Of a stretch of DNA of 64,000 nt, positions 62,651 through 64,000 are shown in pieces. The position numbers and the translations under genes were made by a program. Under the pieces are notes generated by a model. It was not told the DNA's origin, searched no databases, and saw nothing but the letters and a program-made list of their open reading frames with translations. The stretch is taken from contig NW_004450565.1 in the NCBI RefSeq assembly GCF_000321225.1, forward strand, positions 1,620,202 to 1,684,201, in the 5' to 3' direction. Each line of letters begins with the position of its first letter. The first letter of the stretch is position 1. The stretch comes from Odobenus rosmarus divergens. Its lineage: Eukaryota > Chordata > Mammalia > Carnivora > Odobenidae.

Positions 62651-63245
62651 TCCATCCATTCCTCCCCCCATCCATCCATCCATCCATCCAACCATCCATC
62701 CATCCAACCATCCATCCAACCATCCATCCAACCATCCAGCCAGCCAGCCAGCCTCCATCCAACCATCCAACCATCCATCCAACCATCCATCCAACCATCC
62801 ATCCATCCATCCATCCAGCCATCCATCACTCATCCATCTATCCACCCATCCATCCACCCATCCATCCAACCATCCATCCATCACTCATCCATCTATCCAG
62901 CCATCCACCCATCCATCCAACCATCCATCCATCCATCCATCCAACCATCCATCCATCCATCCATCCAACCATCCATCCATCCATCCAACCATCCAACCAT
63001 CCACCCATCCATCCACCCATCCATCCAACCATCCATCCATCACTCATCCATCCATCCAGCCATCCACCCATCCATCCAACCATCCATCCATCCATCCATC
63101 CAACCATCCATCCACCCATCCATCCATCCATCCATCCACCCATCCATCCATCCATCCATCCAACCATCCATCCAACCATCCATCCATCCATCCATCCATC
63201 CATCCATCCATCCATCCATCCAATCATTCAACCATGCATCCATTC
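62651..63245. repeat. ATCC-type tetranucleotide satellite with longer internal repeats
   Basis: Nearly 600 bases of ATCC units with variants ACCC, AACC and AGCC. Segments starting CCATCACTCATCCATC recur near 62823, 62879 and 63034 at spacings of about 56 and 155 bases, showing higher-order duplication. All frames stay open because the unit lacks stop codons; the predicted IHP or MDGW repeat proteins are artefacts. Confidence 0.95.
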
Positions 63246-63594
63246 ACATCTGTCCATCCATTATCTGATATTTGGGGGGCATAGCTGATATACTAGTTAC
63301 TGAGGCACGTCCACAAACACAGTTGAGAAGACAGATCCCCACTCAGGAGTCTGCCAAACACCTTGAGCTCAACATGTTTCCAGCTGATCTCATTTTCTCC
63401 TCCTCCCAACTCCAGACCTTCACCTGCCCCAGCTTTTAGTGACTATTAGTCATCCCTACCCTAAGTCCGCAAGGGCGGTCCTTGGTTTTCTGTCTTCCTT
63501 ACCCTCCCATCCATTCTAATTCCTTGGCTTCTCTCAACCATCTCTGCTCTTCTTGGCCGGGCCTCAGTGCCCCTGGGTCACCGCAATATTACCT

Positions 63595-63745
63595 ATGCTA
63601 GAGTTTTTGTCTGCTCAGGCTGCCATAGCCAAAGAACAAAGATGGGGTGGCTGATGAACGACAGACAGGTATGTCTTACACTTCTGGAAGCTGGAAGTCC
63701 AAGATCAAGGCACCAGCAGATTTCACATGTGGTTGTCAGGAGCAT
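63595..63745 (-). mobile_element. MaLR-type LTR fragment, antisense
   Basis: GTCTGCTCAGGCTGCCATAG, CACTTCTGGAAGCTGGAAGT and CCAAGATCAAGGCACCAGCAG are antisense MLT1/MST-like signposts. Confidence 0.6.
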
Positions 63746-64000
63746 GCTATGAAGGCACGCACGTGAAGAGCGTCTTTCCCAAAGCCGGCTTTATTCAGTC
63801 CTCAAGGTTAACATGCTGATGAGGCAGGTTCAGGATTCCAAACTCAGTGACATCTCACCACATATTGAACTTGGCTTCTTGCAGGTCACCCAAAGCAAAG
63901 CACGAGACGGGCGACACAACACATTAAGCAGAACAGGACATAGGAAGTGAACAGTCCCCATGCAATGTCAGTCTGTGGGCGCGAGGTTGAGATAAGGTCT

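Noticed and set aside
62651..63245. CRISPR-like repeat array
   Set aside because: Units are 4 bases with no distinct spacers, and this is mammalian nuclear DNA.
62503..63288. 261-codon Ile-His-Pro repeat protein and minus-strand MDGW repeat proteins
   Set aside because: Pure translation of the ATCC satellite, open in several frames on both strands.

Overview
This window is nuclear DNA from a mammal, most likely a non-canid caniform carnivore of the bear, mustelid or seal group. The evidence is about 18 tRNA-Lys-derived Can-SINE copies on both strands. They have the 'CCTGCTTCTCCCTCT' type 3' half rather than the dog SINEC_Cf or the cat form. Old L1, MIR and MaLR-type LTR relics and two CpG islands are also typical of a mammal. 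The genus cannot be fixed from the sequence alone.

Two protein-coding genes can be read exon by exon, both on the minus strand. CBS (cystathionine beta-synthase) has 15 coding exons between 27345 (ATG) and 9935 (stop). All splice sites are GT-AG and all phases agree. The product is 563 residues, with the heme ligands, the PLP lysine, the CXXC motif and the C-terminal regulatory pair present. It carries 12 residues more than human CBS at the C-terminus. U2AF1 (U2AF35 splicing factor) has its ATG at 58110 and its stop at 45218. It has 8 constitutive positions plus a mutually exclusive 67-nt exon pair (Ab/3), and the canonical product is 240 residues.

Layout: 1-9.9 kb lies downstream of CBS. 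It is mostly unique or GC-rich sequence with a SINE, an L1-like fragment near 4.2 kb and a long L1 3' fragment at 8.0-9.5 kb. By synteny with human 21q22.3 (PKNOX1-CBS-U2AF1-CRYAA) the left edge may reach the PKNOX1 3' region, but this was not shown. 9.9-31.1 kb is CBS, with its CpG-island promoter at about 29.7-31.4 kb carrying GC boxes and two opposed CCAAT boxes. 31.4-45.1 kb is intergenic and rich in SINEs and L1. It includes an 880-base assembly gap (35361-36240) and a suspicious 59-base C run. 45.1-58.2 kb is U2AF1, with almost no SINEs in its introns, ending at a second CpG island interrupted by a 63-base gap. 58.9-64.0 kb is intergenic, with LTR relics, a DNA-transposon relic, a SINE and a ~590-base ATCC-type satellite.

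The two genes are not functionally linked. CBS acts in cytosolic transsulfuration of homocysteine, and U2AF1 recognises the AG of 3' splice sites in the nucleus. I did not find a new biological system here. The points most worth checking are the CBS C-terminal extension, the U2AF1 exclusive-exon arrangement, the CBS promoter and 5' exon candidates, inverted SINE pairs just beyond the U2AF1 3' end, and several likely assembly problems.
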